From Patulibacter americanus DSM 16676 (lineage in GTDB: Bacteria > Actinomycetota > Thermoleophilia > Solirubrobacterales > Solirubrobacteraceae), in the NCBI RefSeq assembly GCF_000420025.1, contig NZ_ATUD01000009.1:122015-186014 (forward strand): 64,000 nt of DNA. Direction: 5' to 3'. The notes beneath the pieces were generated by a model, which saw nothing but the letters and a program-made list of their open reading frames with translations, searched no databases and was not told where the DNA came from. The translations under genes were made by a program, and so were the position numbers. Numbering within the stretch: position 1 is the stretch's first letter; the number at the start of each line of letters is the position of its first letter. This document shows positions 43,939 to 51,399 of this stretch, piece after piece.

Positions 43939-45246
43939 CTAGCGCCAGCGGCGCAGCGCCGGGACGTCGATCTGGATCAGCTCGGTGTCGTCGGCCTTGC
44001 CCGGCTGACGGCCCGCGTCGTTCGGGAAGTTGTTGTCGTTGGCGACGAGCACCCGGCCGCCGCCCAGGTGCAGGGCGGACTCGACGGAGACGAACGGGAA
44101 CTTGAACGGCTGGCCGAGCCCGTAGGTGCCCGGCAGCTCCTGCGTCACGCCAGGGTTGCGCAGGTTCAGCAGGTCGGCGACCTCGGTCTTGACGAGCGCG
44201 CCCGTCGCGTCCGTCTTGCGCAGGTCCACGACGTAGAGCTTCTTGATCTGCGCCTGCGGACCGCCGAAGTTGTCGCGCTCGAGCACGAGCAGACGGCGGT
44301 GGTCCAGCGCCTGGGCATCGGCGACGAACGTGTCGGGCCGCTCCGTCCGGTACGTCCAGGTGCGGCCGGTGTAGCGGCTGCGGCGGGCGTCGAACTCCTG
44401 CACGAGGTGCCGGGTCTGGTCGGCCTCGGTGGTGAGCGCCTTCTCCAGGATCGGCAGCAGCGTGCGGCCGCCCGGCATCGCGGCCATCGCCTCGTAGCCG
44501 CCGCTGGGCGGCAGGTTCGGCGTCTCGCCCGCGGCGAGCTCGTTGCTCTGGGGGCTCTTCACGCCGGGGAGCGGCACCGGCGCCTCGAGCACCTTGCCCG
44601 TGCGGTCGACGTGCAGCAGGTACGGGCCGAACTCCTCGCCGATCCAGAACGAGCCGCGGTCGCCGCGCTGGATCGACTCGACGTCGAAGTCGGCGCCGGT
44701 CAGCCGGCGGTCCTCGCGGGTGAGCGCGAAGGGCACCTTGCGGTCCGGGTCGCGCAGGGCGATCGTGTCGCGGACGGCGATCGTGCCGGCGCCGCCGCGG
44801 GCGGTGCGCCAGTCGGCCTTCACGCGGTGGATGGCGAGCAGGAAGTCGGCGGAGTTGCCCTTCGTGCCGAAGCCGTTGTCGGGCAGGCCGAGCACGGTGC
44901 CGTCGCGCTCGGTCAGGACGCCGGAGAAGCCGGGGATCGGCTGGCCGGGGAACGGCGGGGTGACGCCGTTGAGCGTCGTCGGGGCCAGCGCCGTGCCCGA
45001 GACCGGGCCGGGGAGGTAGGTCGTCGCCGACAGCGTGGCGCGCGCGAGCAGCGTCGGCGCGGCGGGCTGCGTGCCGGGGTGGCCGGGCTTGCCGGGGTGG
45101 CCGGGCTTGCCGGGCTTGCCGGGGTGGCCCGGCTTCCACGGGTGGTCGCCGTGGCCGTGGGCCTGGGCGCTCGCGGCCGGCAGGGCCAGCACGGACGCGG
45201 CGGCGAGGAGGGGGAGGGAGCGGAGGATGAGTCGGGGGGAGCGCAT
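43939..45246 (-). CDS. Secreted phytase-like esterase with collagen-like N-terminal repeats
   Basis: 435 residues. Signal peptide (residues 1-~30, LPLLAAASVLALPAASAQAH), then seven PG triplets (KPGHPGKPGKPGHPGKPGHP), then a domain matching the 'esterase-like activity of phytase' family: GFSGVLTERDGTVLGLPDNG, SIQRGDRGSFWIGEEFGPYL, GGYEAMAAMPGGRTLLPILE, and a C-terminal AND-NN motif. A beta-propeller phosphoesterase outside the cell is expected. ATG 45246 follows CAGGCT by 8 nt. The PG repeats are hydrophilic and low complexity, probably a flexible stalk. The gene lies downstream of htaA but with its own promoter. Confidence 0.82.
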   Translation of the reverse strand: MRSPRLILRSLPLLAAASVLALPAASAQAHGHGDHPWKPGHPGKPGKPGHPGKPGHPGTQPAAPTLLARATLSATTYLPGPVSGTALAPTTLNGVTPPFPGQPIPGFSGVLTERDGTVLGLPDNGFGTKGNSADFLLAIHRVKADWRTARGGAGTIAVRDTIALRDPDRKVPFALTREDRRLTGADFDVESIQRGDRGSFWIGEEFGPYLLHVDRTGKVLEAPVPLPGVKSPQSNELAAGETPNLPPSGGYEAMAAMPGGRTLLPILEKALTTEADQTRHLVQEFDARRSRYTGRTWTYRTERPDTFVADAQALDHRRLLVLERDNFGGPQAQIKKLYVVDLRKTDATGALVKTEVADLLNLRNPGVTQELPGTYGLGQPFKFPFVSVESALHLGGGRVLVANDNNFPNDAGRQPGKADDTELIQIDVPALRRWR

Positions 45247-45403
45247 CGACCCGGAGCCTGCCGGGCGGGGGCGCCCGCCATGTCACCCCCGCGTGAAGTG
45301 CGCCGCGCGTCCGCCGCGTGTCCTCGGCGGCCGTCGTCCGCCCCTCGGCGTGCCGCTCGCACCCGCCGCCGGGCCGATGCCGCCCCGCGCGCCGGGAGCT
45401 CGG

Positions 45404-46576
45404 TCAGCCCGTGGTGACGGAGAAGCTGATCGGGTCGAGCTCGGTTCCGGCCCCGTAGAAGCCGGCGAAGGCGGGGGCGCCCGCCTCGGTGAGCGTGGCG
45501 GGGATCGCCGTCCACGTCACGGTGCTGTCCGTGGCCGTGCGGCTGCCCTTGGTCAGGTCGAGCTGCGCCAGCGCGACGTTGGGGTAGTCCACCACCCGCG
45601 CGGTGGCCGAGTCCTTGCTCGAGACGTCGGCGTGGAGCATCGCGACGGTGCCGTTGAACACCACGCGCGGGTTGCGCACCCAGAGCCGGAGCGCGGCGCT
45701 CTCGCCCGACCCGTGCTTCTCGAAGTAGACCTGGCCGCGGAACGCCACGTCGAGGGCGCCCGTGGCGCGGTCGACGGTGCCGGTGCCCGCGCCGAAGCCG
45801 AAGGTCCCGTCGGGCACGCGTGTGGCGCCGTCGGAGACCTCGATCTTGCCGGTGGCGCCGCCGGAGGCGCTGCCGACGTAGTTGCGGAACGAGGTCTTGA
45901 CGCCCCACCCGGCCGTGCCCGCGACGACGCGGGGCGCCGGGCCGCCGGGGGCCGGGGCGGCCGGACCCGGGGCGGGAGCGCCCGGCGCGGGCGGGGCGCC
46001 GGGCTTCTGCAGCAGGGCGGTCAGGGACGTCGTGGCGAACGCGCCCGCCCGCAGGTCGCGCACCCCGAGCTCGCGGCGCAGGGTCCGCGCGGCCTTGGCG
46101 CTCAGGCGCCAGGTGACGTTGCGGCGGGTGGCCCGGCCGCTCGCCGCCGTGCCGGACAGGCCCGACGCCTTCAGCACGAACAGCGTCGAGGCGGCACCGC
46201 CGTCGACCCGGCCGGTGACGCGGGCGGACCGGCCGAGGCGGACCCGCAGACCGGTCAGCCGCACGGCGTCGTCGCGACCCTGGAGCTGCAGGCCGTCCGT
46301 CGCCCCGTGCTCGAGGACGGTGACCCGGCCGCGCTGTCCGCCGGTGACGGGCAGGACGAAGCGCGAGCCGCTGGCCCGTGCGTCGCCGAGCGAGCGCACG
46401 CGCACCCCCGCGCGGGCCAGGGTGCGGTACGCCGGGCCCGCGGGGCGCAGCGTCGTCGCCCCGCCGGTGACGACCGTCGGCGCGGCGGCCTGGGCGGCCG
46501 TCGCCGGCATGAGGAGGGCGAGCGTCCCTGCGGCGACGAGGGTCGTGCGGGCGCGGCGTGAACGGGTGCGGGTCAT
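45404..46576 (-). CDS. HtaA-domain heme-binding protein
   Basis: 390 residues. Signal peptide (ARTTLVAAGTLALLMPATAA). The N-terminal half (~35-200) is a beta-rich region without recognised motifs; after a Pro/Gly/Ala linker (~200-225), residues ~228-390 match one HtaA domain (GWGVKTSFRNYVG, GTVDRATGALDVAFRGQVYF, and FAGFYGAGTELDPISFSV). HtaA proteins capture heme from hemoglobin at the actinobacterial surface. ATG 46576 has GAGGAG 5-10 nt upstream. A palindrome TTCGGGCGCCCTAA (46616-46629) lies 39 bp before the start, giving it a separate, probably iron-controlled promoter. No C-terminal membrane anchor is visible, which is unusual. Confidence 0.83.
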   Translation of the reverse strand: MTRTRSRRARTTLVAAGTLALLMPATAAQAAAPTVVTGGATTLRPAGPAYRTLARAGVRVRSLGDARASGSRFVLPVTGGQRGRVTVLEHGATDGLQLQGRDDAVRLTGLRVRLGRSARVTGRVDGGAASTLFVLKASGLSGTAASGRATRRNVTWRLSAKAARTLRRELGVRDLRAGAFATTSLTALLQKPGAPPAPGAPAPGPAAPAPGGPAPRVVAGTAGWGVKTSFRNYVGSASGGATGKIEVSDGATRVPDGTFGFGAGTGTVDRATGALDVAFRGQVYFEKHGSGESAALRLWVRNPRVVFNGTVAMLHADVSSKDSATARVVDYPNVALAQLDLTKGSRTATDSTVTWTAIPATLTEAGAPAFAGFYGAGTELDPISFSVTTG

Positions 46577-46615
46577 GGTGCTCCTCGGGGTCGGCGGCCC
46601 GGGGGCCGCGCGGTC

Positions 46616-46629
46616 TTCGGGCGCCCTAA
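46616..46629. promoter_or_regulatory. Iron/heme box E upstream of htaA
   Basis: TTCGGGCGCCCTAA, one mismatch from the perfect palindrome TTAGGGCGCCCTAA shared by five sites in the window. It sits in the 71-bp gap between the ABC ATPase gene and htaA, 39 bp before the htaA start. Confidence 0.6.
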
Positions 46630-46647
46630 CGCAGGCGCCCGTCCAGG

Positions 46648-47505
46648 CTAGCCGAGCGGTCGCCCGGGTGCGTCGTCCAGGGCGCCGAGCCACCCCACGT
46701 GCAGGGCGGTACGGCCGGCGTCGTCCGTCCGCAGCGCCGCGTCCACGCGCCAGGTGGTCGCGAGGCGCTCCGTGCTCAGGACCTCGACGGGCGGGCCGGC
46801 CGCGACGGTGCGGCCGTCCTCGACGACGACGACCGTGTCGGCGATCGCGCACGCGAGCGCGAGGTCGTGGACGACGAGCAGGATGCCGAGGCCGTCGTCC
46901 GCGAGGGACCGCAGGAGGCGCGCCATCGTGGCGGTCGCGCCGAGGTCGAGCGCCGAGGTCGGCTCGTCCGCGATCAGGGCGGGGGCGCCCTGGGCCAGGC
47001 CCACGGCGAGCTGCACGCGCTGGAGCTCGCCGCCCGACAGCGTCACGAGCTGCCGCTCGGCCAGGTCGCCCGCCGCCGCGCGCTCGAGGGCGCGGTCGAC
47101 GGCCGCGCGGTCGGCGGCCCCGGGGCGGCGCAGCGCTCCGACGTGGGCCGAGCGCCCGATCGTGACGGCCTCGTGGGCCGTGATGCCGGCGGGCACCTGC
47201 GGGCGCTGGGGGACGAAGGCGCGGATCCGTGCCAGGCGGCGGGCGCCGACGCGGCGCACGTCCGTGCCGTCCCACTCGGCGGTCCCCGCGGCGGGCCGCA
47301 GCAGGCCCGAGGCGGCGCGCACGATCGTCGACTTGCCGGCGCCGTTGGGGCCGACCACGGCCACGAGCTGCCCGCGGTGCAGGTCGAGGTCGGCGTGGCG
47401 GACGATCTCGGTGCCGCCGAGGCGCACGGCGAGGTTGCGCACGCGCAGGAGCGGGGCGCCGTCGACCGAGGAGCCCGTGCGGGCGGCGTCGTGGTCCCGG
47501 GCCAT
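46648..47505 (-). CDS. hmuV: Heme ABC transporter ATPase
   Basis: 285 residues. Walker A GPNGAGKST, signature LSGGELQRVQLA, Walker B LIADEPTSALDL and switch His in VVHDLALA. Iron-complex/heme/B12 ABC ATPase family. ATG overlaps the permease stop (ATGA). With the FecCD permease, the heme-oxygenase/binding-protein fusion and HtaA, it forms a heme import system. The gene symbol follows the heme family by context; siderophore import is possible. Confidence 0.88.
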   Translation of the reverse strand: MARDHDAARTGSSVDGAPLLRVRNLAVRLGGTEIVRHADLDLHRGQLVAVVGPNGAGKSTIVRAASGLLRPAAGTAEWDGTDVRRVGARRLARIRAFVPQRPQVPAGITAHEAVTIGRSAHVGALRRPGAADRAAVDRALERAAAGDLAERQLVTLSGGELQRVQLAVGLAQGAPALIADEPTSALDLGATATMARLLRSLADDGLGILLVVHDLALACAIADTVVVVEDGRTVAAGPPVEVLSTERLATTWRVDAALRTDDAGRTALHVGWLGALDDAPGRPLG

Positions 47506-48500
47506 CACACGGCCTTCCGCAGCAGCCAGAGGAACAGGGGGACGCCGAGGACGACCATGAACGGGCCGACGGGCAGGTCGAGCGGCGCGGCGACGCGGCG
47601 GGCCGTGGTGTCCGCGACGAGCAGCAGGGCCGCGCCGGCGACGGCCGACGTCGGCACGACGAAGCGGTGGCTGGCCGTGCCGCCGGCGAGCCGCACGGCG
47701 TGGGGGACGACGAGGCCGAGGAACCCGAGCAGACCGGCGAGCGCGGCGGCCGCGGCGGCGAGCAGCGCCGCGACGCCCGCGGCGACCAGGCGGACGAGCC
47801 GCGGGCGGACGCCGAGCGACTGCGCGACGTCGTCGCCCAGGGCGAGCCGGTCGAGCGGGCGGATGAGGAACGCGGCGGCGACGAACCCGACCGCGAGGTA
47901 CGGCCACACGTCCTGCAGCACGCGCCAGCCGTCGTAGCTCAGGTAGCCGGCGACGAAGAAGATCGCGGACGACACGCGGTCCGGGTACGCCGTCATGAGC
48001 GCGGTCGTGCCGGCGGTGAAGACCGCGGAGACCGCGATGCCGGCGAGGATCAGCCGAGCGATGCTCCCCCCGCCGCGGCCGGCCCAGGCGACGGTGAAGA
48101 CGAGCGCGGTCGCCACGAGACCGAAGAACAGCGCGGAGAGCGGCACCAGGGCGATGGCGCCGGGTGCGGCGAGCAGCAGCAGCATCGCGCCGAAGCCCGC
48201 GCCGGCGGTCACGCCGACGACATCGGGGGACGCGAGCGGGTTGGCCAGCGCGCCCTGCAGCAGGGCGCCGGCGATGCCGAGGGCCGCGCCGACGAGGATC
48301 GCGGTGACGGTGCGGGGGATCCGCAGCCCGTTGATGATCTGGTCCGTGGCGCGGTCGACGCCGCCGCCCCCGACCACCGGCAAGGCGTCGAAGACGTCCC
48401 GGAGCGGGATCGTCGTCGAGCCGAGCGAGATCGAGGCCAGCGCGGCGATCACCAACACGACGGCCGCCGTGCCGAGCACGGCGGCCTGGCGGAGCGTCAC
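47505..48500 (-). CDS. hmuU: FecCD-family heme/iron permease
   Basis: 331 residues, about ten helices. Typical FecCD segments: LRIPRTVTAILVGAALGIAG, LLQGALANPLASPDVVGVTA and the coupling/terminal GLVVPHAVRLAGG. It is the membrane channel of the heme ABC transporter. GTG 48500 starts 7 nt after the stop of the upstream fusion gene, and its stop overlaps the ATPase start. Substrate assignment rests on the adjacent heme-specific genes. Confidence 0.9.
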   Translation of the reverse strand: MTLRQAAVLGTAAVVLVIAALASISLGSTTIPLRDVFDALPVVGGGGVDRATDQIINGLRIPRTVTAILVGAALGIAGALLQGALANPLASPDVVGVTAGAGFGAMLLLLAAPGAIALVPLSALFFGLVATALVFTVAWAGRGGGSIARLILAGIAVSAVFTAGTTALMTAYPDRVSSAIFFVAGYLSYDGWRVLQDVWPYLAVGFVAAAFLIRPLDRLALGDDVAQSLGVRPRLVRLVAAGVAALLAAAAAALAGLLGFLGLVVPHAVRLAGGTASHRFVVPTSAVAGAALLLVADTTARRVAAPLDLPVGPFMVVLGVPLFLWLLRKAV

Positions 48501-48507
48501 CCGGAGC

Positions 48508-50211
48508 TCAGCGGTTCTTCAGCAGGTCGCGGCGGACCCACTCGATCACGGCGCCGGGGTTGTCCGACGCCTGCAGGAGGCGCTCGGAGTCCACGATGTG
48601 CAGCTGGCCGCTCTGCACGGCGCGGGTCGAGGCCCAGCCCGGACGGTTGGCGAAGGTGTCCTTGGCCTGCTGGATCTGGTCGTCGTTGCCGTGCGGCACG
48701 ACGATGATGACGTCCGGGTCGCGGCGCAGGACCTCCTCGTCGCTCAGCGGCGCGAAGCTGCCCGGGGTGCCCTCGGCGAAGCCGGCGCGCAGGCCGGCGG
48801 TCACGAGCGTCCCCCCGGCGTAGCCGACGATGTCGCCGCCCCACGAGTTCGGGAGGAAGGCGGTGGTGTTCGTGCCGACGCCGAGGACCATCAGGACCTT
48901 CGGGCGCTTCGTGATGCCGGCACGTGCCTTCTTGATGCCGGCGTCGATCGCCTTCGTGATCTTGGCGGCCTTCGCGGTCTTGCCGAGCTTCTTGGCGATG
49001 CGTCGCACGGCGGGGGAGACGGTGTTGACCCGCAGCGGCTCCCAGCCGTCGATGACCTCGATCCGCTGGCTCCGGATCTTCGGCGTGCCGGTCCGCCAGT
49101 TCGGCGAGGAGAGGACGAGGTCCGGGTCCAGCCGGATCAGCGTCTCGATGTCCGGGCCGTTCGGGTGGCTCATCGGGAGCCGCCGGACGCCCTGCAGGCC
49201 GGGGGCGGCCCGCATCATGCTGCCCTTCTCGCCGACGGGGGCCGCCGCGATCGGCCGGACGCCCAGCCGTGCGGTGATGTTCGAGGTGAAGGGCGTGAGG
49301 GTCACGACGCTCTTCGGGGCCTTCGCGGCGTCGGCCGTCCCCGTCAGCGGTCCGCCGGCGAGTCCGAGCGCGACCGCGACGGCCACGAGCACGGCGGCGA
49401 CGCCGCCGCGGGCGCGCTTGGCCAGCGCGACGGTCGCGGCGCGCAGCCCGCCGGCCTCGTCGAGCCGCTCGTCGTAGGCCACGCGGGCGGTCGCCTTGCC
49501 GCGCGGGGTCTCGACGCCGAGGTCCAGGCCGTAGCGGTCGGCGCGCACGCACTTCGCAGCGGTCGCGTCGCTGTAGCCCGCCAGGCTCTGCGCCATCGCC
49601 AGCAGGGCGTCGGCGTGGTCGGCGTTCAGGTGGTCGATCGCGCCGGCGGCCTTCGGCACGACGGGGTCGGGCGCGGCCGCTGCGTACTCCGCCGTGGTCA
49701 CGCTGTCCATCCGGCCGAAGCCGCCGACCCAGCGCACCCGGTCGACGCGCAGCACCCAGGTGCGGAAGTCGCCGAAGCCGGCGAACAGGGCCGCCGGGGG
49801 GACCGCGGCGACGTAGGCCGCGCGCGCCTGCTCGGCGTCCTCGCCCTCGACCGCCTCGACGTGCCCGGCGAGCGAGACGCGGCCGCTGTCGAGCGGGTCC
49901 TTGCCGCGGGCGGGCGCCACGACGCTCAGGCTCGCGCGCCCGTCGCGCAGCAGGTTGCGCCCGTGCTCCGCCAGGGTGGAGACGACGAGCACCGGGCGGC
50001 CGTCGGGGAGGCTCGCGAACGCGACCATCGAGGCCCAGGGTCCGCCGTCGTCGCTGAGCGTGCCCAGCGTGCCGACCGTGGTGCCGGCGACGATCGTGCG
50101 GGCCTCCTCCGCGGCGGAGGGACGGGCGTCGCCCGCGACGGGGGTCGCGAGCGGACCGGGAACGGCGAAGACGTCCGCCGGGGCCTGGTGATCTGAAGGA
50201 GCGTCGAGCAT
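48508..50211 (-). CDS. HugZ-like heme-degrading domain fused to heme-binding periplasmic protein
   Basis: 567 residues from ATG 50211 (TAGCGT lies 10 nt upstream; GTG 50223 overlaps that hexamer). Domain order: split-barrel flavin/PNPOx-like fold (~36-165) ending in the HugZ-type WVGGFGRMDS; DUF2470-like HLNADHADALLAM (~194-206); a basic patch KRARGG followed by one membrane helix (~271-290, VAAVLVAVAVALGLAGG); then a TroA/HmuT-type binding protein (~298-567, SVVTLTPFTSNITARLGV). HugZ/HutZ domains degrade heme in the cytosol; the binding protein should face outside. The frame is continuous, so it is one polypeptide spanning the membrane. Two iron-type palindromes cover its promoter. Confidence 0.85.
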   Translation of the reverse strand: MLDAPSDHQAPADVFAVPGPLATPVAGDARPSAAEEARTIVAGTTVGTLGTLSDDGGPWASMVAFASLPDGRPVLVVSTLAEHGRNLLRDGRASLSVVAPARGKDPLDSGRVSLAGHVEAVEGEDAEQARAAYVAAVPPAALFAGFGDFRTWVLRVDRVRWVGGFGRMDSVTTAEYAAAAPDPVVPKAAGAIDHLNADHADALLAMAQSLAGYSDATAAKCVRADRYGLDLGVETPRGKATARVAYDERLDEAGGLRAATVALAKRARGGVAAVLVAVAVALGLAGGPLTGTADAAKAPKSVVTLTPFTSNITARLGVRPIAAAPVGEKGSMMRAAPGLQGVRRLPMSHPNGPDIETLIRLDPDLVLSSPNWRTGTPKIRSQRIEVIDGWEPLRVNTVSPAVRRIAKKLGKTAKAAKITKAIDAGIKKARAGITKRPKVLMVLGVGTNTTAFLPNSWGGDIVGYAGGTLVTAGLRAGFAEGTPGSFAPLSDEEVLRRDPDVIIVVPHGNDDQIQQAKDTFANRPGWASTRAVQSGQLHIVDSERLLQASDNPGAVIEWVRRDLLKNR

Positions 50212-50221
50212 TTCGGCGCGC

Positions 50222-50262
50222 ACGCTACCACGTTAGGCGACCCGAAAGTTAGCGACCCCTAA
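50222..50262. promoter_or_regulatory. Promoter of heme operon with two iron/heme boxes A and B
   Basis: On the minus strand TAGCGT (50222-50227) is the likely -10. TTAGGCGACCCGAA (50233-50246) and TTAGCGACCCCTAA (50249-50262) are two copies of the 14-bp palindrome, centred 16 bp apart, that would cover the spacer and -35. Binding of a repressor would block RNA polymerase. Confidence 0.6.
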
Positions 50263-50275
50263 TTGCTACCGGGGG

Positions 50276-50596
50276 TCAAGGAACGGGCGTGGTGGTCGTG
50301 CCGCCGCCGGCCTGCGGATCCTCGAGCACGAGGCGCCCGTCGGGCAGGCGATACACGGTGCCGACAGCCGTGCCGGAGCCCTCCGCCCGACCGCCGTCGG
50401 GCGGCGTCGTGACGGTCCGCTCGGTGGACGTCTGTTGGGGCGTGTCGCGCTGGGCCTGCGAGGCCCCGAGGCTGAGCCCGGCGATGAGGAACGCGACCGC
50501 GAGGACGATGCCGATGTCGAAGAGGTTGACGAGGCCGTCGAGCGGATCGCCGCCGTCGGAGTCGGGTCCCGCCCGGCGCAGCCCGACGCGGCTCAT
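50276..50596 (-). CDS. DUF2149-like small membrane protein, ExbD-like partner
   Basis: 106 residues. One N-terminal membrane helix (LVNLFDIGIVLAVAFLIAGL, preceded by DPLDG) and a short extracytoplasmic Gln/Thr/Gly-rich domain ending LPDGRLVLEDPQAGGG. The sequence DPLDGLVNLFDIGIVLAVAF is characteristic of DUF2149, which accompanies MotA/TolQ/ExbB-like proteins; topology matches ExbD. ATG overlaps the stop of the ExbB-like gene. Possible function: proton-path partner for the channel. Last gene of its operon. Confidence 0.75.
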   Translation of the reverse strand: MSRVGLRRAGPDSDGGDPLDGLVNLFDIGIVLAVAFLIAGLSLGASQAQRDTPQQTSTERTVTTPPDGGRAEGSGTAVGTVYRLPDGRLVLEDPQAGGGTTTTPVP

Positions 50597-51399
50597 GCCC
50601 CGGCCTGTGTCGCGTCCGGGGCGGGGGCGGCCGGGGCCGGCGCTGGTGCGCCGGCGAACGGCACGGGGTGGTGCGCGGCCGGCACGACGCCGGTGGTCTG
50701 CGCGGCGCCGGCCGCCGAGCCGACGGCCACCCCGGGCGTGCCGGCCGCGCCTCCGGCGTGGGCCGCGTGACCCGTGGTCGGATCGCTCGTGCCGGGCAGC
50801 CGGCCGGCGATCGCGCGCTCGAGCGCCGCCAGGTCCTCGGTGTAGACGCGCGTGCGGACGAGCGTGAGCGCGAAGGCGACCGTGCCGACGAGCAGCCCGA
50901 TCACGGTCGCGGCGAAGGCGGTGCGGAGGTCGGCGGCGAGCGCGCCGATGTCGCCGCGGCCGAGCGCCTCGAGTCCGGGGGCGAGCGGGATCAGGGTGCC
51001 CATCAGGCCGAGCGCGGGGGCGGCGCGGACGAGCAGGCGCGTGCCGTCCAGGCGCCGCTGCACGCCGAGCTCGTACTCCGTCAGGGCGTCCTCGACGCGC
51101 TTGGCGTCGCCCGTGCCGACGGCGAAGCCGAGCGCCTCGACCGCGCGGCTGGCCAGCGCTGTCGGGGCCGTGCGGGCCAGGGCGGCCGCCCGGTGCGGCT
51201 CGGCGACGGCCTCGCGGGCGACCGCCCATAGCGGCATGCGGCCGGGTCGGTGGCGCCGCCAGAGCTCCGTGACGGCGCGTCCCAGCTCGAGCGCGAGGAC
51301 GAGCAGCAGCACGAGGGCCGCGACGTGCACGGGGATCTCGAGCACGGAGGCGACCCCGGAGAGCGCGTCGGCGACGAAGCCCTCGGCCAGCGGGGTCAC
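50593..51399 (-). CDS. MotA/TolQ/ExbB family proton channel protein
   Basis: 268 residues. Helices near 25-45 (HVAALVLLLVLALELG), ~125-145 (LVRAAPALGLMGTLIPLAPG) and ~162-185 (FAATVIGLLVGTVAFALTLV) with the family signature GLMGTLIPLAPGLEALGRGD...FAATVIGLLVG. The C-terminus (from ~205) is Ala/Pro/Gly-rich and disordered. Overlaps the toroid protein upstream (GTGA) and DUF2149 downstream (ATGA). No TonB gene is nearby. Confidence 0.83.
   Translation of the reverse strand: MTPLAEGFVADALSGVASVLEIPVHVAALVLLLVLALELGRAVTELWRRHRPGRMPLWAVAREAVAEPHRAAALARTAPTALASRAVEALGFAVGTGDAKRVEDALTEYELGVQRRLDGTRLLVRAAPALGLMGTLIPLAPGLEALGRGDIGALAADLRTAFAATVIGLLVGTVAFALTLVRTRVYTEDLAALERAIAGRLPGTSDPTTGHAAHAGGAAGTPGVAVGSAAGAAQTTGVVPAAHHPVPFAGAPAPAPAAPAPDATQAGA

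Noticed and set aside
50233..50262. Classical DtxR/IdeR 19-bp box
   Set aside because: Half-sites TTAGG/CCTAA are similar but separated by 4 rather than 9 bases; reported instead as a distinct palindrome.
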